A stretch of DNA of 64,000 nt from Kitasatospora paranensis (GCF_039544005.1 NZ_BAABKV010000001.1:8246001-8310000), one strand, 5' to 3'; positions 9,219 to 18,983 are shown, counted from the first letter of the stretch. Numbers and translations are program-made. Notes: a model not told the origin generated them from the letters alone.

Positions 9219-9614
9219 TCAGCTCCAGAATGCGTTGCCGGTCTCCAGGTCCGTGACGCATTCGTCCAGGTCGGTGACCTTCTCGCCGACGATCCTGAAC
9301 ATGATCCCGCCGTCGGCGTCCAGCTGCTTGCCGCCTCGTTCGGCGGTGGCGCGGTGCACCGACATGACGTGGCCCCGGCCGTCGACGAAGAGGTTCTGCA
9401 GCTCGACCCTGAAGGAGCCGGCACTCTCGGTGGCGAGCTTCCGGTAGTACTCCAGGACCTCGTTCAGCCCCTTGTAATCGCCGGAGAGGGGGTGGTCGCC
9501 GGGAACGTGATGGGTCACGTCCTTGGCGAGGATCTCGGACAGGGTGGTCATGTCCCCGCGGGAGAACGCTTCGTATCCCTTGCGTACCAGCGCGATGTGT
9601 GGGTGCTCGGTCAT
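9219..9614 (-). CDS. NTF2/SnoaL-like ketosteroid-isomerase fold protein
   Basis: 131 residues starting MTEHPHIALVRKGYEAFSRG. The helix, DMTTLSEILAKDVTHHVPG strand, and C-terminal GGIMFRIVGEKVTDLDECV make the cone-shaped NTF2 fold of SnoaL-like proteins. These include polyketide cyclases, isomerases and many binding-only proteins; no catalytic set can be assigned. ATG preceded by AGAGAGGTGATCC. It is convergent with the AhpD-like gene; a 9-bp inverted repeat GCCCTGGCC/GGCCAGGGC (9130-9138, 9188-9196) lies between them. Confidence 0.88.
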   Translation of the reverse strand: MTEHPHIALVRKGYEAFSRGDMTTLSEILAKDVTHHVPGDHPLSGDYKGLNEVLEYYRKLATESAGSFRVELQNLFVDGRGHVMSVHRATAERGGKQLDADGGIMFRIVGEKVTDLDECVTDLETGNAFWS

Positions 9615-9825
9615 GATGGATCACCTCTCTGGCCTCGACGCCATGCTTCCAGCCTGTCACTGCCTCGGTGGCACGACGACTCGGCGATGCCCGGGGCCGG
9701 GCCGGTCGTGGCCCCCGAGCGCGGCTGCGTACTGGCCCGGACCGGCCGATGACCGAGGAGGGCGATCCGAAGGAGAGGGCTCCGCGGGTCTGCGGCACGT
9801 CCTTTCGCAAGCCTGCCCGGCGCTC

Positions 9826-9960
9826 CACCGTCCCGAGCGCATGTACTCGTGGATGAACGACTACGGCAGGCTCCGACGCTGCACGGGGAAGAACGGCAAC
9901 GTCGTGGACGTCCACCTCCACCTCGCCGCCGCTCTCGCCACGCTCCGTATGCATGGGCGG
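9826..9960 (+). mobile_element. IS5-type transposase remnant (C-terminal fragment)
   Basis: The + frame reads RMYSWMNDYGRLRRCTGKNG then NVVDVHLHLAAALATLRM. This matches the end of IS5-family DDE transposases (typically VERT-WMN-LRRCTE-VVDFYLYLAAALV-LR). Nothing upstream continues the transposase, so this is a short leftover. It lies beside the LodA-like remnant, marking a site of past rearrangement. Confidence 0.6.
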
Positions 9961-9990
9961 CCCCACCGGGTACGACCGGGTGGGGCCGCC
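9956..9990. terminator. 12-bp hairpin
   Basis: GGCGGCCCCACC (9956-9967) pairs with GGTGGGGCCGCC (9979-9990), 11-nt loop. It lies at the border between the transposase remnant and the oxidase remnant; either could once have used it. Confidence 0.55.
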
Positions 9991-10002
9991 GTCGTTCAGA
10001 CC

Positions 10003-10425
10003 GACTCTTGATCGCCGGTGCGTAGTACGGCGGGGCGACCACCACCCAAGCGGGGTCGACCGGAATCCCGCGACCGTCGAGGGTGACGGTTGCGGTGACC
10101 GGACCGTCGCCGGTGTCGTCGTGCCAACCGTCATTGTTGGCGAAGGTGCTGATCGGCCGGTAGTCCCAGGAGGCGGCGCGCCGAAACCGCCGAGGACCAG
10201 CAGGCGCCCGTCCTCGTCGGTGCGCAGTTCGCCGAGATGGACCTCCGTGCTCATGAACGTGCCATTGCGGAACTGGTAGTCCGGGCCGGCCGTGCTGCGC
10301 CCGGTGATCGCGATCGGGCCCGCATCGATGACCAGATCCTGGCGGCCCTCCCCGGTGATCCGCGTTGCGCAGCGCGGACGGCTTTCGAAACCGCGCCGCC
10401 TCGCGTTTGATCGCGCCCGCCGGGC
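10003..10425 (-). pseudogene. LodA-like (CTQ-dependent amino-acid oxidase) remnant
   Basis: On the minus strand one frame reads DLVIDAGPIAITGRS, then FMSTEVHLGELRTDEDGRLL VLGGFG. A second frame continues TFANNDGWHDDTGDGPVTAT and PVDPAWVVVAPPYYAP. These are hallmark segments of the N-terminal half of LodA/GoxA-type oxidases. An earlier fragment GAIKREAARFR (about 10385-10425) matches the family N-terminus, with sequence missing before the next block. There is a one-base shift near 10175 and no C-terminal half or catalytic Trp/Cys region. Clearly a dead fragment. Confidence 0.7.
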
Positions 10426-10783
10426 GTCCCACTCGACGCCCTCCGATGGTCTGGGCCCCTGCGCTGCCGACCGGCAGCGCTGCCTCACCGCCGCCCGCAC
10501 CCTCCAACCCCATACGGCCGCCCGTGGCGGCCCCGGCAGGGCAGTGGCCCGGAACGCTTCGTGCGCGCCCACCCGGCCGCGTGCGGCCGGGCGCGCCGGA
10601 CGTCGGAGCCGTCCCCGCGGCAACCCGCCGCCGTGGACGGCCGCCGGTGCGGCCCGCGGTCGCGGTCACGTGGACCGCAGCGCCCCCGGAGGCACGCCTG
10701 AATTCCGGCTGCCGACTGCCGACGATCCCCGGCACCGGCCCGGTCGATGCGGCTCGACGGCAAGGTGCGCAGGTGATCCGCGG
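10426..10783. other. gene-free interval
   Basis: About 360 bases between the LodA-like remnant and the next gene. No coding frame with family resemblance; it may contain further unrecognisable debris of the oxidase gene. Confidence 0.4.
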
Positions 10784-11223
10784 TCAGCGGCGGCCGGTGG
10801 CCAGGATGACGAGGAACTGGCCGCCGCCCGCCTCGATGTCGGCGGTCACCGGCAGCCCCGGCACCAGTCGGGAGAACCGGTCCACCAGCCAATCCGCCGT
10901 CTCCTGGGCGTCCTGCCTGGTCGGACAACGGCCCACCATCTCGCGGCCCCCTTGCGCTCCAGTCTCGCGGCCACGGTGATCAGCGGCGCGGGCTCGACCA
11001 CGTACAGGCGCTCCGGCCAGGCGATGACCACCTTGACCGCGCCCTTGCGGGTGTTGCAGGCACGGTGCGCGAGCCGCTCGGCGACCTTGGCCTTCCGGTC
11101 CGCCGTCCGGCTGTCGACACTCGGCCCCCGCGGGTCGTTCACCGACTTGTCGGGGTCGACCGGTTCGTCGCACACCCAGCATCGCCAGCCGTCGCGCTCA
11201 GCCACATCATCGAGGAGACTCAC
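10784..11223 (-). CDS. conserved hypothetical protein with HNH-like Cys start; frame broken
   Basis: The frame opens MSLLDDVAERDGWRCWVCDE and runs through RLAHRACNTRKGAVKVVIAW to ERKG. The conserved continuation, GREMVGRCPTRQDAQETAD ... GGGQFLVILATGRR, is in the next frame. Adding one base to the C5 run at 10947-10951 joins the parts into a protein of about 146 residues. The WRCWVC and RACN segments resemble the zinc/HNH part of HNH nucleases, but this may be only a zinc-binding start. I recall similar proteins as conserved hypotheticals in streptomycetes. Start is the ATG at 11223. Confidence 0.6.
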
Positions 11224-11368
11224 CCGGTCAAACTAGCCTGCCCGGCCGTCACCGTGCGCACCAGGTCCTCGGCAACCGGGTGAGCGGTGGTCCGTGATCC
11301 TCCGGGATCGGGGGACAACGCTGCCGCGGAACGGCCGGACCGGACGGCGACGGTGCGAGGCTGGTCCC

Positions 11369-11872
11369 TCAGGACGGTTCGGCCGGACGGCAGTAGCGGC
11401 GGACGAGCTCCCCGTGCTCCGGGAAGCGCGCCAGCAGGTCGTCGACCCGGCCGAGCGTCATGTCGGCGTAGTCGAAGCCGGGCGCGACCGCCTCGCTGAT
11501 GAGCCCGTGGTCACCGGCCGTCAGGTGTGAGGCCTTCCAGACGCCTCCGGGTACGGCGAGCACGAGCACCTGACCCCGCTCCGGCGCCTGGCCGAGGACC
11601 GCGGCCTCGTACCGGCCGTCCGGGTGGATCAGGTGGTAGGTGATCGGGTCGCCGTGGTGGTGGAAGTGCAGGATGTCGGACCGGTTGAGGTGCCAGTGCC
11701 CGATCGGCGACCACCGGGTCAGCAGGTAGTGGATGGACGTCAGTGTGTAGCGCTGCCCCACCGGCGTCCGGACCCGGGGACGGTGGTCCGCCTGGAAGGT
11801 CCGCCGGAAGTAGCCGCCTTCCACGTGCGGTTCCAGACCCAACAGGTCGATCCACTGCTGCGCCGTGGGCAT
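11369..11872 (-). CDS. cupin superfamily protein (DUF985 type)
   Basis: 167 residues. The order LLGLEPHVEGGYFRRTF, TSIHYLLTRWSPIGHWHLNR, DILHFHHHGDP and SEAVAPGFDYADMTLG is typical of the DUF985/cupin_5 family. Family members form a single beta-barrel, some acting as sugar-phosphate epimerase-like proteins; the substrate is unknown. A good AAGGAGG site precedes ATG at 11872. Monocistronic on the minus strand. Confidence 0.85.
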   Translation of the reverse strand: MPTAQQWIDLLGLEPHVEGGYFRRTFQADHRPRVRTPVGQRYTLTSIHYLLTRWSPIGHWHLNRSDILHFHHHGDPITYHLIHPDGRYEAAVLGQAPERGQVLVLAVPGGVWKASHLTAGDHGLISEAVAPGFDYADMTLGRVDDLLARFPEHGELVRRYCRPAEPS

Positions 11873-12114
11873 GTCCGCCTCCTTCGTCGTCGGTGCTCCG
11901 ATTGTGGCGCGCCGGGCGGCGCCGACACGGGACGGCGCGGCCGGTCCCGCTGCGGAGGCCGAGACCTTCGACAGGGGCGATGACCGGGCCGATGGGGAGC
12001 GGACCTCGCCGACCTCGGCGGCTGGCTGCCGGGCTCGTCCGAGTTCGGCATGGCCTGACGACGACGGGGGCGGGTCGTCGTCCCGGTGGGCGCTCGGCGG
12101 TTGCTTCCGGTGCG

Positions 12115-13340
12115 CTACTTCGGCTTCTTCCCGTGCCGGCCGCCCTTTCGAATCTGTCCCTGCTCCCCGTCACCGGCGGGCTGCTTCGTGGCGGGTGCAG
12201 TGGCCGCAGGACCGCGGGCCTGCGGCCCGTCGGCGGGCGTGGGCGGAGGGATGACGGGTACCGCGAGGGCCGGCAGCTGACGGCCCGGGGTCGGTGTGGC
12301 GTTCGACGGCGCCGCGGTCGGCGTCGTGGTGGGCAGGGCGGCCGGACGGTGACCTGTTGCGGGGCCGTCGTCGAGGGCGGCGCTGCCGCCCAGACCGGTG
12401 AGGACGAGGAGTGAGGCCGCGGCCAGGAGCGGTTTCCGGGGCCGCGGTCGTGGGAGAACGGCCCGCGTGTGACGCCGAGGCCGGCCGACGGCGGCCGCCG
12501 CCCCGTTTTCGGCCGGTTCCGGGGAGCCCAGGAGCCGGGCACAGGAGTCCGCGGGCGGGCGGCGTTCCGGGTCCATGTCGGTCATCCGGCGCAGGGTCGT
12601 CGTCAGGCCACCGGGCAGGGAAGGGGGACGAACGGCGGGCGGTGCAGGCGCGCCGCCGCTGCCTCTATGGGGGCTCCGGTGTACTCGCGGTGCCCCGTCA
12701 GGCATTCGATCAGCAGGAGACCCAGGGCGTACACGTCGGCCGGGGCCAGCGCACCCTGGCCCCGGATCTGTTCCGGGGCGAGGTAGGCCGGGGTGCCGAC
12801 GATCAGGCCGGTGCCGGTGAGTGCTTCGTCGTCGGGCGCGGAGGACTCGCCGAGGAGGCGAGCGGCGCCGAAATCGGCGAGCCTGGCGCGGCCGTCGGTA
12901 CCGATCAGGACATTGGAAGGCTTGACGTCCCGGTGGACGACCCCGTGGGAGTGGACGAACGCCAGGGCCGCCGCCAGGTCGCATCCGAGCCGGCGGACCT
13001 GGTGGGCCTGCAGCGGTTCGGACCGCAGCACTGCGGCCAGCGTGAGGCCCCGCACCAGTTCCAGGGCGAGGTAGGGCCGGTCCGCGACAACGCCGTAGTC
13101 GTAGACCTCGATCAGACCCGGGTGGCGGAGCCGGGCCAGCAGCCGCGCCTCCGTGCCGAACCGCCGGGCGGTGTCCGCACTCGCGTCGGGCCGGAAGACT
13201 TTGAGGGCCACCTCGCGGTCCAGCCGCTCGTCCACGGCGTGCAGGACGTCGGCCCCGCCGCCCCGCCCCAGCAGCGCGCACACGCGGTACCGCTGCGCGA
13301 ACAGTGCTGTCACTGGGCTGTTTTCGGCGGTCACGGTCAT
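12115..13340 (-). CDS. membrane Ser/Thr protein kinase (PknB type), frame broken
   Basis: Residues 1-240 are a Hanks-type kinase: glycine loop LLGRGGGA (23-30), Lys47 (VALKVF), catalytic HRDVKPSN (His136, Asp138), DFG at 156-158 and APEQ. The frame then stops at 12603, but another frame continues with TTTLRRMTDMDPERRPPAD, the end of the kinase domain, a transmembrane segment (PLLAAASLLVLTGLGGSAAL) and a Pro/Thr-rich outer tail ending GGRHGKKPK. One base added to the G5 run at 12623-12627 restores a protein of about 408 residues. Either a sequence error or a recent mutation that would remove the membrane anchor. Confidence 0.8.
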
Positions 13341-13743
13341 GCGGGTCTCCCGAGGCCGGAGGTTGCGGGCCGTCTGCGCGCTGGTGGAACGCGGGCGAAC
13401 GGCCGCCTACCCCGCGATCCCCCGGAACACGCTCCGGACGTCGACGGGGGTCGTCGGTCCCTGACACCGCAGGGACCGACCGGGGGTCGGGCGGCGACCG
13501 CGACTGTGAAGATCCCCTCCCCGTCCGTGGCGACCGCGCACACAATCCCGGTGCGGGCCGGCTCCCGGAGGCTCCGTCATGTCCGCTGTGTAAAAGGTTG
13601 GTCTACTGAGCGGTCGAGATGGCCATCGCTCTTGCCCGGCTCATGACAGTTCGTCATTCTTACTGCCACCCCCGTACGCCGCCCCCACACGCGGCCGGGG
13701 TTGATGTGTGTGCCTCCTGATCGCCCCCCACAAAGGAGCCAGC
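13341..13743. other. intergenic region between divergent kinase and peptidase genes
   Basis: About 400 bases holding the promoters of both divergent genes. ATGAC-N5-GTCAT (13643-13657) is an inverted repeat about 90 bases before the peptidase start and could be an operator. A relatively AT-rich patch (13587-13612) may be promoter DNA. No gene seen. Confidence 0.4.
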
Positions 13744-14463
13744 GTGCGCCGATTCCTCATACGCGTCGCCACCCTCGCGGCAGCAGCCACCACTCTCGCC
13801 GTGCCCGTCGCACCGACCGCCGCGACGGCCGCCCCGGGACTCTCGTTCCGCCCCCTGCAGTACAACACCAACGGCTACAACTGGGGTGGCTACGCCGCCA
13901 CGGGCAGCGGTTTCACCTCCGTGTCGGCGACATGGACCGAGGCGAAGGCGACCTGCAAGTCCACCAACGACCTCTACGCCCCCTGGGTCGGCATCGACGG
14001 GTACGGCTCGTCCACCGTCGAGCAGACCGGCGTGGCGACGGACTGCTCCAGCGGCAGCCCCGTGCACCAGGCCTGGTACGAGATGTACCCGGCGAACCCG
14101 GTCTACCTGAGCCTCAGCTCGTACCCCGTGTCGGCGGGTGACGTCGTCAACGCCTCGGTGACCTACGCCGGGAGCAACAAGTACACCCTGAAGCTGACCG
14201 ACTCCACGCGGGGCTGGACCTTCACGACGACCAAGACCCTCTCCGCGAGCCGCACCAGCGGCGAGGTCATCATCGAGTCGCCGACCGGTTCCTACCCGAA
14301 CTTCGGTACGCTGAGCTTCACCTCGGCCACCATCAACGGCAAGTCCCTCAGCTCGTTCGGCCCGGTTGCGCTCGATCCGAGCGCGAACGGCACCTACGAG
14401 GCCCGCACCAGCGCGCTCGGCTCCGGCGGTACCAGCTTCACAGAAACGTTCCTGCACGCGTAG
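13744..14463 (+). CDS. secreted G1-family glutamic endopeptidase (eqolisin-like)
   Basis: 239 residues from a GTG preceded by AAAGGAGCC. The signal peptide is VRRFLIRVATLAAAATTLAV plus an Ala-rich region to about residue 30. The mature part has NWGGYAATGSGFTSVSATWT, APWVGIDGYGSSTVEQTGV and SGEVIIESPTG, the conserved blocks of peptidase family G1 (scytalidoglutamic peptidase). Gln94 in VEQTGV and Glu174 or Glu178 in GEVIIE are the probable catalytic Gln/Glu pair. It would degrade protein outside the cell. A strong hairpin follows. Confidence 0.88.
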   Translation: MRRFLIRVATLAAAATTLAVPVAPTAATAAPGLSFRPLQYNTNGYNWGGYAATGSGFTSVSATWTEAKATCKSTNDLYAPWVGIDGYGSSTVEQTGVATDCSSGSPVHQAWYEMYPANPVYLSLSSYPVSAGDVVNASVTYAGSNKYTLKLTDSTRGWTFTTTKTLSASRTSGEVIIESPTGSYPNFGTLSFTSATINGKSLSSFGPVALDPSANGTYEARTSALGSGGTSFTETFLHA

Positions 14464-14469
14464 CCGCAC

Positions 14470-14504
14470 GTGCGCCGGGGCGTCCTACGACCGCCCCGGC
14501 GCAC
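14470..14504 (+). terminator. 13-bp perfect hairpin terminator
   Basis: GTGCGCCGGGGCG (14470-14482) and CGCCCCGGCGCAC (14492-14504) with a 9-nt loop, just after the peptidase stop and between convergent genes. It has the same stem and loop lengths as the hairpin at 1817. Confidence 0.8.
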
Positions 14505-14550
14505 GCGGTCCCCTCCGGGCCGGGTCCGTGTCGCCCGGAGACGCAGCCGC

Positions 14551-15459
14551 TCACCCTTCGGGCAAGCCCCTCAGGACCCGATCCAGTGCCGACCGGCCTG
14601 CGGGCCCCCAGTGCGGCTTGCCGCCGGGCAGGCCGCGGTCCCCGTTACGGCCCATCAGCATCAGGAACAGGCACTTCATCGCGGCCAGCCCGCGCGCCCG
14701 TCGGACCGTCGCCTCGTCCGCTCCTGCGTAGCTGCTGAAGAACCGTGAGGCGCCGCCCGCGGGGAGCAGCAGCCAGGCGGCCGCAAGGTCCCACGCGGGG
14801 TCGCCGGCGAAGACTGCGCCGAAGTCGACGACGCCCGCCAGTGTGCCGTCCGCGACCACGACGTTCGCGGGATGCAGGTCGCCGTGGACCCACACCCGCG
14901 GGCCCTCCCACGCGGGAGCCGCGACCGCGTCCTGCCACACGGTCCGAATGTCGTTCTCGGCGAAGCACCCGAGGTCCACGGCCTGCAGGAAGTGCTCGAA
15001 GCCGTCCGTGCCCTCGTCCGGGTGGGCGCCGAAGTCCGAGGCGTCCGGCGCGTCGGCGGGCGCCTTCGCATGCAGCGCCGTGAGGAAGGCCGCCAGCGTG
15101 TCGGCCGCGTGGTCGCCGCGGGTGATCGAGCCGTGGTCCAGCGGCGTGCCCTCGACCCAGGTCATGACGGTCCAGATCTTGGGGAAGCGCTCGGACGGTG
15201 CACCGCTCCGTACCGGGGTCGGGATCGGAAGCGGGAGGCGCGGGGCCAGTACCGGCAGCCAGCGGCGCTCCTTGAGCTGCAGATCGGGGAGGGTGTCCAT
15301 CCGCTGCATCCGGACGGCCAACTCGTCCCCGAGGCGCCACATCTGATTGCCCCAGCCGCCCTCCACCTCGCGGATGGGCAGCTCGGACAGGTCCGGATGC
15401 TGGTCGCGCAGCAGGTCGCGGACCAGATCCTCGCTGATCTCGATCTCGGGTTCGATCAT
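14551..15459 (-). CDS. aminoglycoside phosphotransferase (APH) family protein
   Basis: 302 residues with APH/choline-kinase fold motifs: HGDLHPANV (192-200, catalytic loop) and DFG (212-214). N-terminal GGWGNQMWRLGDELAVRMQR provides the nucleotide-binding strands. Such enzymes transfer phosphate to aminoglycosides, macrolides or small metabolites; the substrate cannot be told from sequence. A TACTGT box at 15468-15473 lies 8 bases before the ATG, suggesting an almost leaderless transcript. Confidence 0.88.
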   Translation of the reverse strand: MIEPEIEISEDLVRDLLRDQHPDLSELPIREVEGGWGNQMWRLGDELAVRMQRMDTLPDLQLKERRWLPVLAPRLPLPIPTPVRSGAPSERFPKIWTVMTWVEGTPLDHGSITRGDHAADTLAAFLTALHAKAPADAPDASDFGAHPDEGTDGFEHFLQAVDLGCFAENDIRTVWQDAVAAPAWEGPRVWVHGDLHPANVVVADGTLAGVVDFGAVFAGDPAWDLAAAWLLLPAGGASRFFSSYAGADEATVRRARGLAAMKCLFLMLMGRNGDRGLPGGKPHWGPAGRSALDRVLRGLPEG

Positions 15460-15586
15460 GGGGAGTCACAGTACGTGAGGCGGGCGGAGCCGGCCCGGCT
15501 CTCAGGGAGATCCGTCTCGCCGGCCTGGTGTCCCGCTCGTCGCCGCCGGCCTGGTGATCCGCTTCGTCCGTCTGCGCCGGCGTGGC

Positions 15587-16236
15587 TCAGCCCGGTCCGA
15601 GCCGGTCGGCCCCGCCCCCACCTCGACCGGTGTCGAAGGCCGACGTGCCGCTGGGGAGCGGATCGGCGAGGTAGTGCTGGATGGTGGGGGTGAGGAGGTC
15701 GGTGACGGCGTCGGGGAGAGGGCCGCGATGTCGCCGACCTGCCAGATGTAGCGGTTCATGACCATGCCGACCATCTGCGTCGAGATGAGGCTGGCTCGCA
15801 GGCTGCGTTCGGCGTCGGGCAGGCTGTGGGAGACGACCGACAGGACGAGCTCGGTGAACAGCTGCCGCAACCGCTCCATGGCGGAGGGTTCCTGAGACGC
15901 CGTCAGAATGATGGAGCGCAGGATCTCGGCGGAGGCCGGATCCTCCCACAGGCCCATGGTGGCCTGTACGAATGCGCGTCCGCGCTCCGGCAGCGGGTGT
16001 TCGGCGGCGGCGGCCACGGCCGCGCCGAAATTCTCGGGAGGCTGCATGACCGCTTCCAGCAGCCCGGCCTTGTTGCGGAAGTAGTAGAGCACCAGGCCGG
16101 GATCGACCCCGGCGTCCTGGGCGACCGATCGCAGTGAGGTCGCGGCGTAGCCGCGGGTGGCGAAGGTACGACGGGCGGTGGCGAGGATCCTGTCCGCCTG
16201 CTCTCCGCGTTCACCCCGGGGGCCTCGCCCAGTCAC
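15587..16236 (-). CDS. TetR-family transcriptional regulator, frame broken near its end
   Basis: GTG start at 16236. The N-terminus has a TetR DNA-binding domain: RILATARRTFATRGYAATSL and VDPGLVLYYFRNKAGLLEAV. The frame runs to QVGDIAALS and then becomes Pro/Ser-rich. The family-like ending DAVTDLLTPTIQHYLADPL lies in the next frame and stops at 15587. One base added to the G4 run at 15713-15716 gives a normal protein of about 216 residues. It is divergent from a hydrolase operon with the palindrome GAAACTAGTTTC between them, so it probably represses that operon and itself. Confidence 0.85.
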
Positions 16237-16301
16237 ACCGCATCACCTTCCACAGCCGATCGAGGAGGGGACTTCCCGTCCCGCGAATTTCATCATACGC
16301 T

Positions 16302-16313
16302 GAAACTAGTTTC
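16302..16313. promoter_or_regulatory. palindromic operator GAAACTAGTTTC
   Basis: A perfect 12-bp palindrome in the 104-base interval between the TetR gene and the hydrolase gene, in an unusually AT-rich patch. A second, weaker pair TTCC/GGAA follows (16311-16326). Placement suits TetR control of both promoters. Confidence 0.6.
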
Positions 16314-16340
16314 CACAAGTGAGGAAATTAGGAGTTCGCC

Positions 16341-17933
16341 ATGCACACGCTCAAAGATGAATGGATCACGGCATCCGACGGTGCCCGGATCTGCGTCGAT
16401 GTCCACCTGCCCGACGGGGACGGCCCCTTCCCGTCGCTGTACGCCGTGGCGCCGTACCAGAAGGACCTGCTGCACCTGCCGCCGGTGTCGGCGTTCCGGT
16501 TCATCGAGACCGGCCCGATCGACTACTGGACGGGCCACGGCTACGCGGTCGTGGTCGGCGACCAGCGCGGCACCGGAAAGTCCGAGGGGAGTTCGAGCTG
16601 TTCGGACCGGCCGAGCAGCGCGACTTCCACGACACCGTCGAATGGATCGCCGCCCGCCCCTGGTCGACCGGCAAGGTGTCGATGCTCGGCGAGAGCGCGT
16701 ACGGCGTGAACCAGTGGCTCGCCGCCGCGCAGCGCCCGCCGCACCTCACCTGCGCGCTGATCTACAACGGCTTCACCGACCTCTACCGCGACGCGGTCTA
16801 CCACGGCGGGATCTACTCGATGGGGTTCCTCACCTTCTGGTCGACCGACAACCTCCGGGCCGCCGCCACCATCGGCGGCGGCGCCCGCCCGCCCCGGCGG
16901 CGTCGGCGCCGACATCGTCGGCATGACCCTGGACCGGCCCGTCGCCGACGACTGGTGGGAACAGCGGGCGGTGAGGGTGGAGGACATCGACATCCCCGTG
17001 CTCAACGTCGCCTGGTGGTCCGCCGTCGGGCTGCACCTGCGCGGCCAGCTCGACGGCCACGAGCGGCTCAAGGGCACCGACAAGCGGCTGCTCGTCCTCG
17101 CCGGCACCGACAGCCACGAGCGCTACTACGACCCCGACTTCCTCGACACCTACATCCGCCCCTGGTACGACCACTGGCTCAAGGGCATCGACAACGGCGT
17201 CATGGAGAGCCCGCCGGTCCGTCTCCAGGTCGCCAACTCCGGCCGCCGGCCACGCGCAGAAGCGGAATGGCCGCCCCGGCGGGCCGTGCCGACCAGGCTC
17301 TACCTGACCCCGGAGCCCGCACACGCCGTCCACTCACTCAACGACGGCAGCCTCCGCACCACCCCACCCGCCGAGCCGGCCGGGCGGCCGACCGGCTACG
17401 CCTACCCCGACCCCGCGTGGACGGTGGGCACCACCGTCATTACCGAGGGAATCCCCCAGCCCACCCGCGGCATCCTCACCTTCACCACCCCACCCCTGAA
17501 CGAGGACGTCGAGGTCACCGGGAAGATCACCCTGGTGCTGTACGCCGAGTCGGACCAGGCCGACACGGACTTCCACGTCAAGCTCTCCGAGCAGCAGGCC
17601 GTCCCGAGGCTCAGGAACGCCCTGATGCGCAGGTTCGCCAAGCACGTACCCCCGCCCTCGGCGATGGTCACCCGCGGCTGGCTGAAGGCCTCCCACCGCG
17701 TCCACCCGCCCCGGCCGATCGAACCGGGCGCCGTCGTCCGCTACGAGATCGAGGTCTGGCCGACCTCCTACCTGTTCCGCCGGGGCAGCCGCATCCGCCT
17801 GGAGATCGCCAACGGCGACTCCGCGGTCGCCGACGGGCTGTTCCACCACTACTACGGCCACCAGGTGGGCCACGGCCTCATCCACCACGACGCCGAACAC
17901 CCCTCCCACCTCGTCCTGCCCGTCGTCCACTGA
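16341..17933 (+). CDS. CocE/NonD family (X-Pro dipeptidyl-peptidase-like) hydrolase, two frame breaks
   Basis: About 530 residues in three pieces. Frame 1 gives MHTLKDEWITASDGARICVD ... VVVGDQRGTGKSEG; frame 2 gives FELFGPAEQRDFHDTVEWIA, the nucleophile motif MLGESAYGVNQW and onward; from 16923 frame 1 resumes with MTLDRPVADDWWEQRAV. The C-terminal jelly roll (VRLQVANS ... SHLVLPVVH) is typical of the family. One G missing at 16586-16589 and one extra C at 16892-16895 explain both shifts. The family hydrolyses acyl or peptide bonds. ATG preceded by TTAGGAG. First gene of a likely four-gene operon under the divergent TetR protein. Confidence 0.82.
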
Positions 17934-17961
17934 CCCGCGACATCGCATCGGAGCACCCACC

Positions 17962-18408
17962 ATGGCCGCCACGCCGTCCGAACCGAGCCCCTCCATCCTG
18001 CGCCCCACCGCCGCCCCGAGCCGACTGGTGCGACCGACCGCCATCTGCATCGGCCTCCTGGCGAACCTCCTGTACATGCTCGTCCTCAAGGCGGCCTTCG
18101 GTTACGACCTGAAGACGCCCGCCGAGTTCGGCCAACCGACCCACTCCGTCCTGGTCGGCCTGGTCAGCGCCTCCTCCGTCGTGCCGACCCTGCTCGGCTG
18201 GGCCCTGCTCGCACTGCTGGAACGGTTCGTCCCACGGCGGGCCACCGTCGTCTGGACGGTGCTCGCGGTCGTCACGCTCATCGGCAGCCTCCCCTACAAC
18301 GGAGCCGGAGTGACCGTCACCGACCAGCTCCTGCTGACCCAGATGCACCTGATCGTCGGCGCGGCCGTGATCCCCACCTTCATCATCACCTCCCTGCGCC
18401 GATCCTGA
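17962..18408 (+). CDS. DUF6069 family membrane protein
   Basis: 148 residues with four hydrophobic segments (CIGLLANLLYMLVLKAAFGY, VLVGLVSASSVVPTLLGWAL, VVWTVLAVVTLIGSLPY and LIVGAAVIPTFIITSL). The loop VTDQLLLTQMHLI before the last helix fits my memory of DUF6069 proteins, small four-helix membrane proteins of actinobacteria with no known role. It starts 28 bases after the hydrolase stop, with GGAGCACCCACC upstream, so probably the same operon. Confidence 0.78.
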   Translation: MAATPSEPSPSILRPTAAPSRLVRPTAICIGLLANLLYMLVLKAAFGYDLKTPAEFGQPTHSVLVGLVSASSVVPTLLGWALLALLERFVPRRATVVWTVLAVVTLIGSLPYNGAGVTVTDQLLLTQMHLIVGAAVIPTFIITSLRRS

Positions 18409-18423
18409 CGCAGCCCCCGGTCC

Positions 18424-18500
18424 GCACGGGCCACCGCACGCCACACGCCCCGCACACCTGCACGCCGCACACCCCGCATTCACACCACTGCACGCCGCCC
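18424..18500. repeat. degenerate CAC/GCC-rich short repeat
   Basis: Several irregular copies of GCACGCC or CACGCCGC spaced 8-15 bases apart in the gap between the DUF6069 and cupin genes. No hairpin; nature unknown. Confidence 0.4.
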
Positions 18501-18515
18501 ACCCCGGAGACCGCC

Positions 18516-18983
18516 GTGACCATGCCCTACCTCGCCCAGCCCGATCAGCAGCAGACCCTCGAATGGATCGGCGGTGGACACTTCACGGTCCTCCTCGACA
18601 GCGCGGCCACCGAAGGCCAGCTCTCCGTCGGACGGTTCGACCTCCAGAAGGGCGAGGCGCCGCCCATCCACCTCCACACCCGCGAGGACGAGATGTTCCT
18701 CCTCCTCAAGGGAGAGGCCCTGGTCTGGGTCGGGGACGAGCGTCACGAACTCTCCGAAGGCGGCGTCGTCTATCTGCCCCGCAACATCCCCCACGGCTAC
18801 CGCATCACGTCCGACCGCGCCGACCTCCTGCTCATGACCACCCCGGCCGGCATCGAGGAGATGTTCCGGCACGCCGGACGCGACGTCACCACCCCGCGCC
18901 CCGAGGGATTCGAGATCACCAAGGACCTGCTGGCCGAAGCCGCCGCCCTGCGCGGCAACGTCATCCTCGGGCCGCCCCGATGA
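18516..18983 (+). CDS. cupin domain protein (quercetinase-like)
   Basis: 155 residues, GTG start at 18516 six bases after GGAG; the ATG two codons later is an alternative. A single cupin barrel with metal-ligand motif PIHLHTREDEMFLLLKGEAL (two His, Glu) and the second motif LPRNIPHGYRI (His). The C-terminal PRPEGFEITKDLLAEAA resembles quercetin-dioxygenase-like cupins of streptomycetes. The likely job is an oxygenase or isomerase step in the hydrolase/acyl-CoA-ligase operon. Confidence 0.86.
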   Translation: MTMPYLAQPDQQQTLEWIGGGHFTVLLDSAATEGQLSVGRFDLQKGEAPPIHLHTREDEMFLLLKGEALVWVGDERHELSEGGVVYLPRNIPHGYRITSDRADLLLMTTPAGIEEMFRHAGRDVTTPRPEGFEITKDLLAEAAALRGNVILGPPR

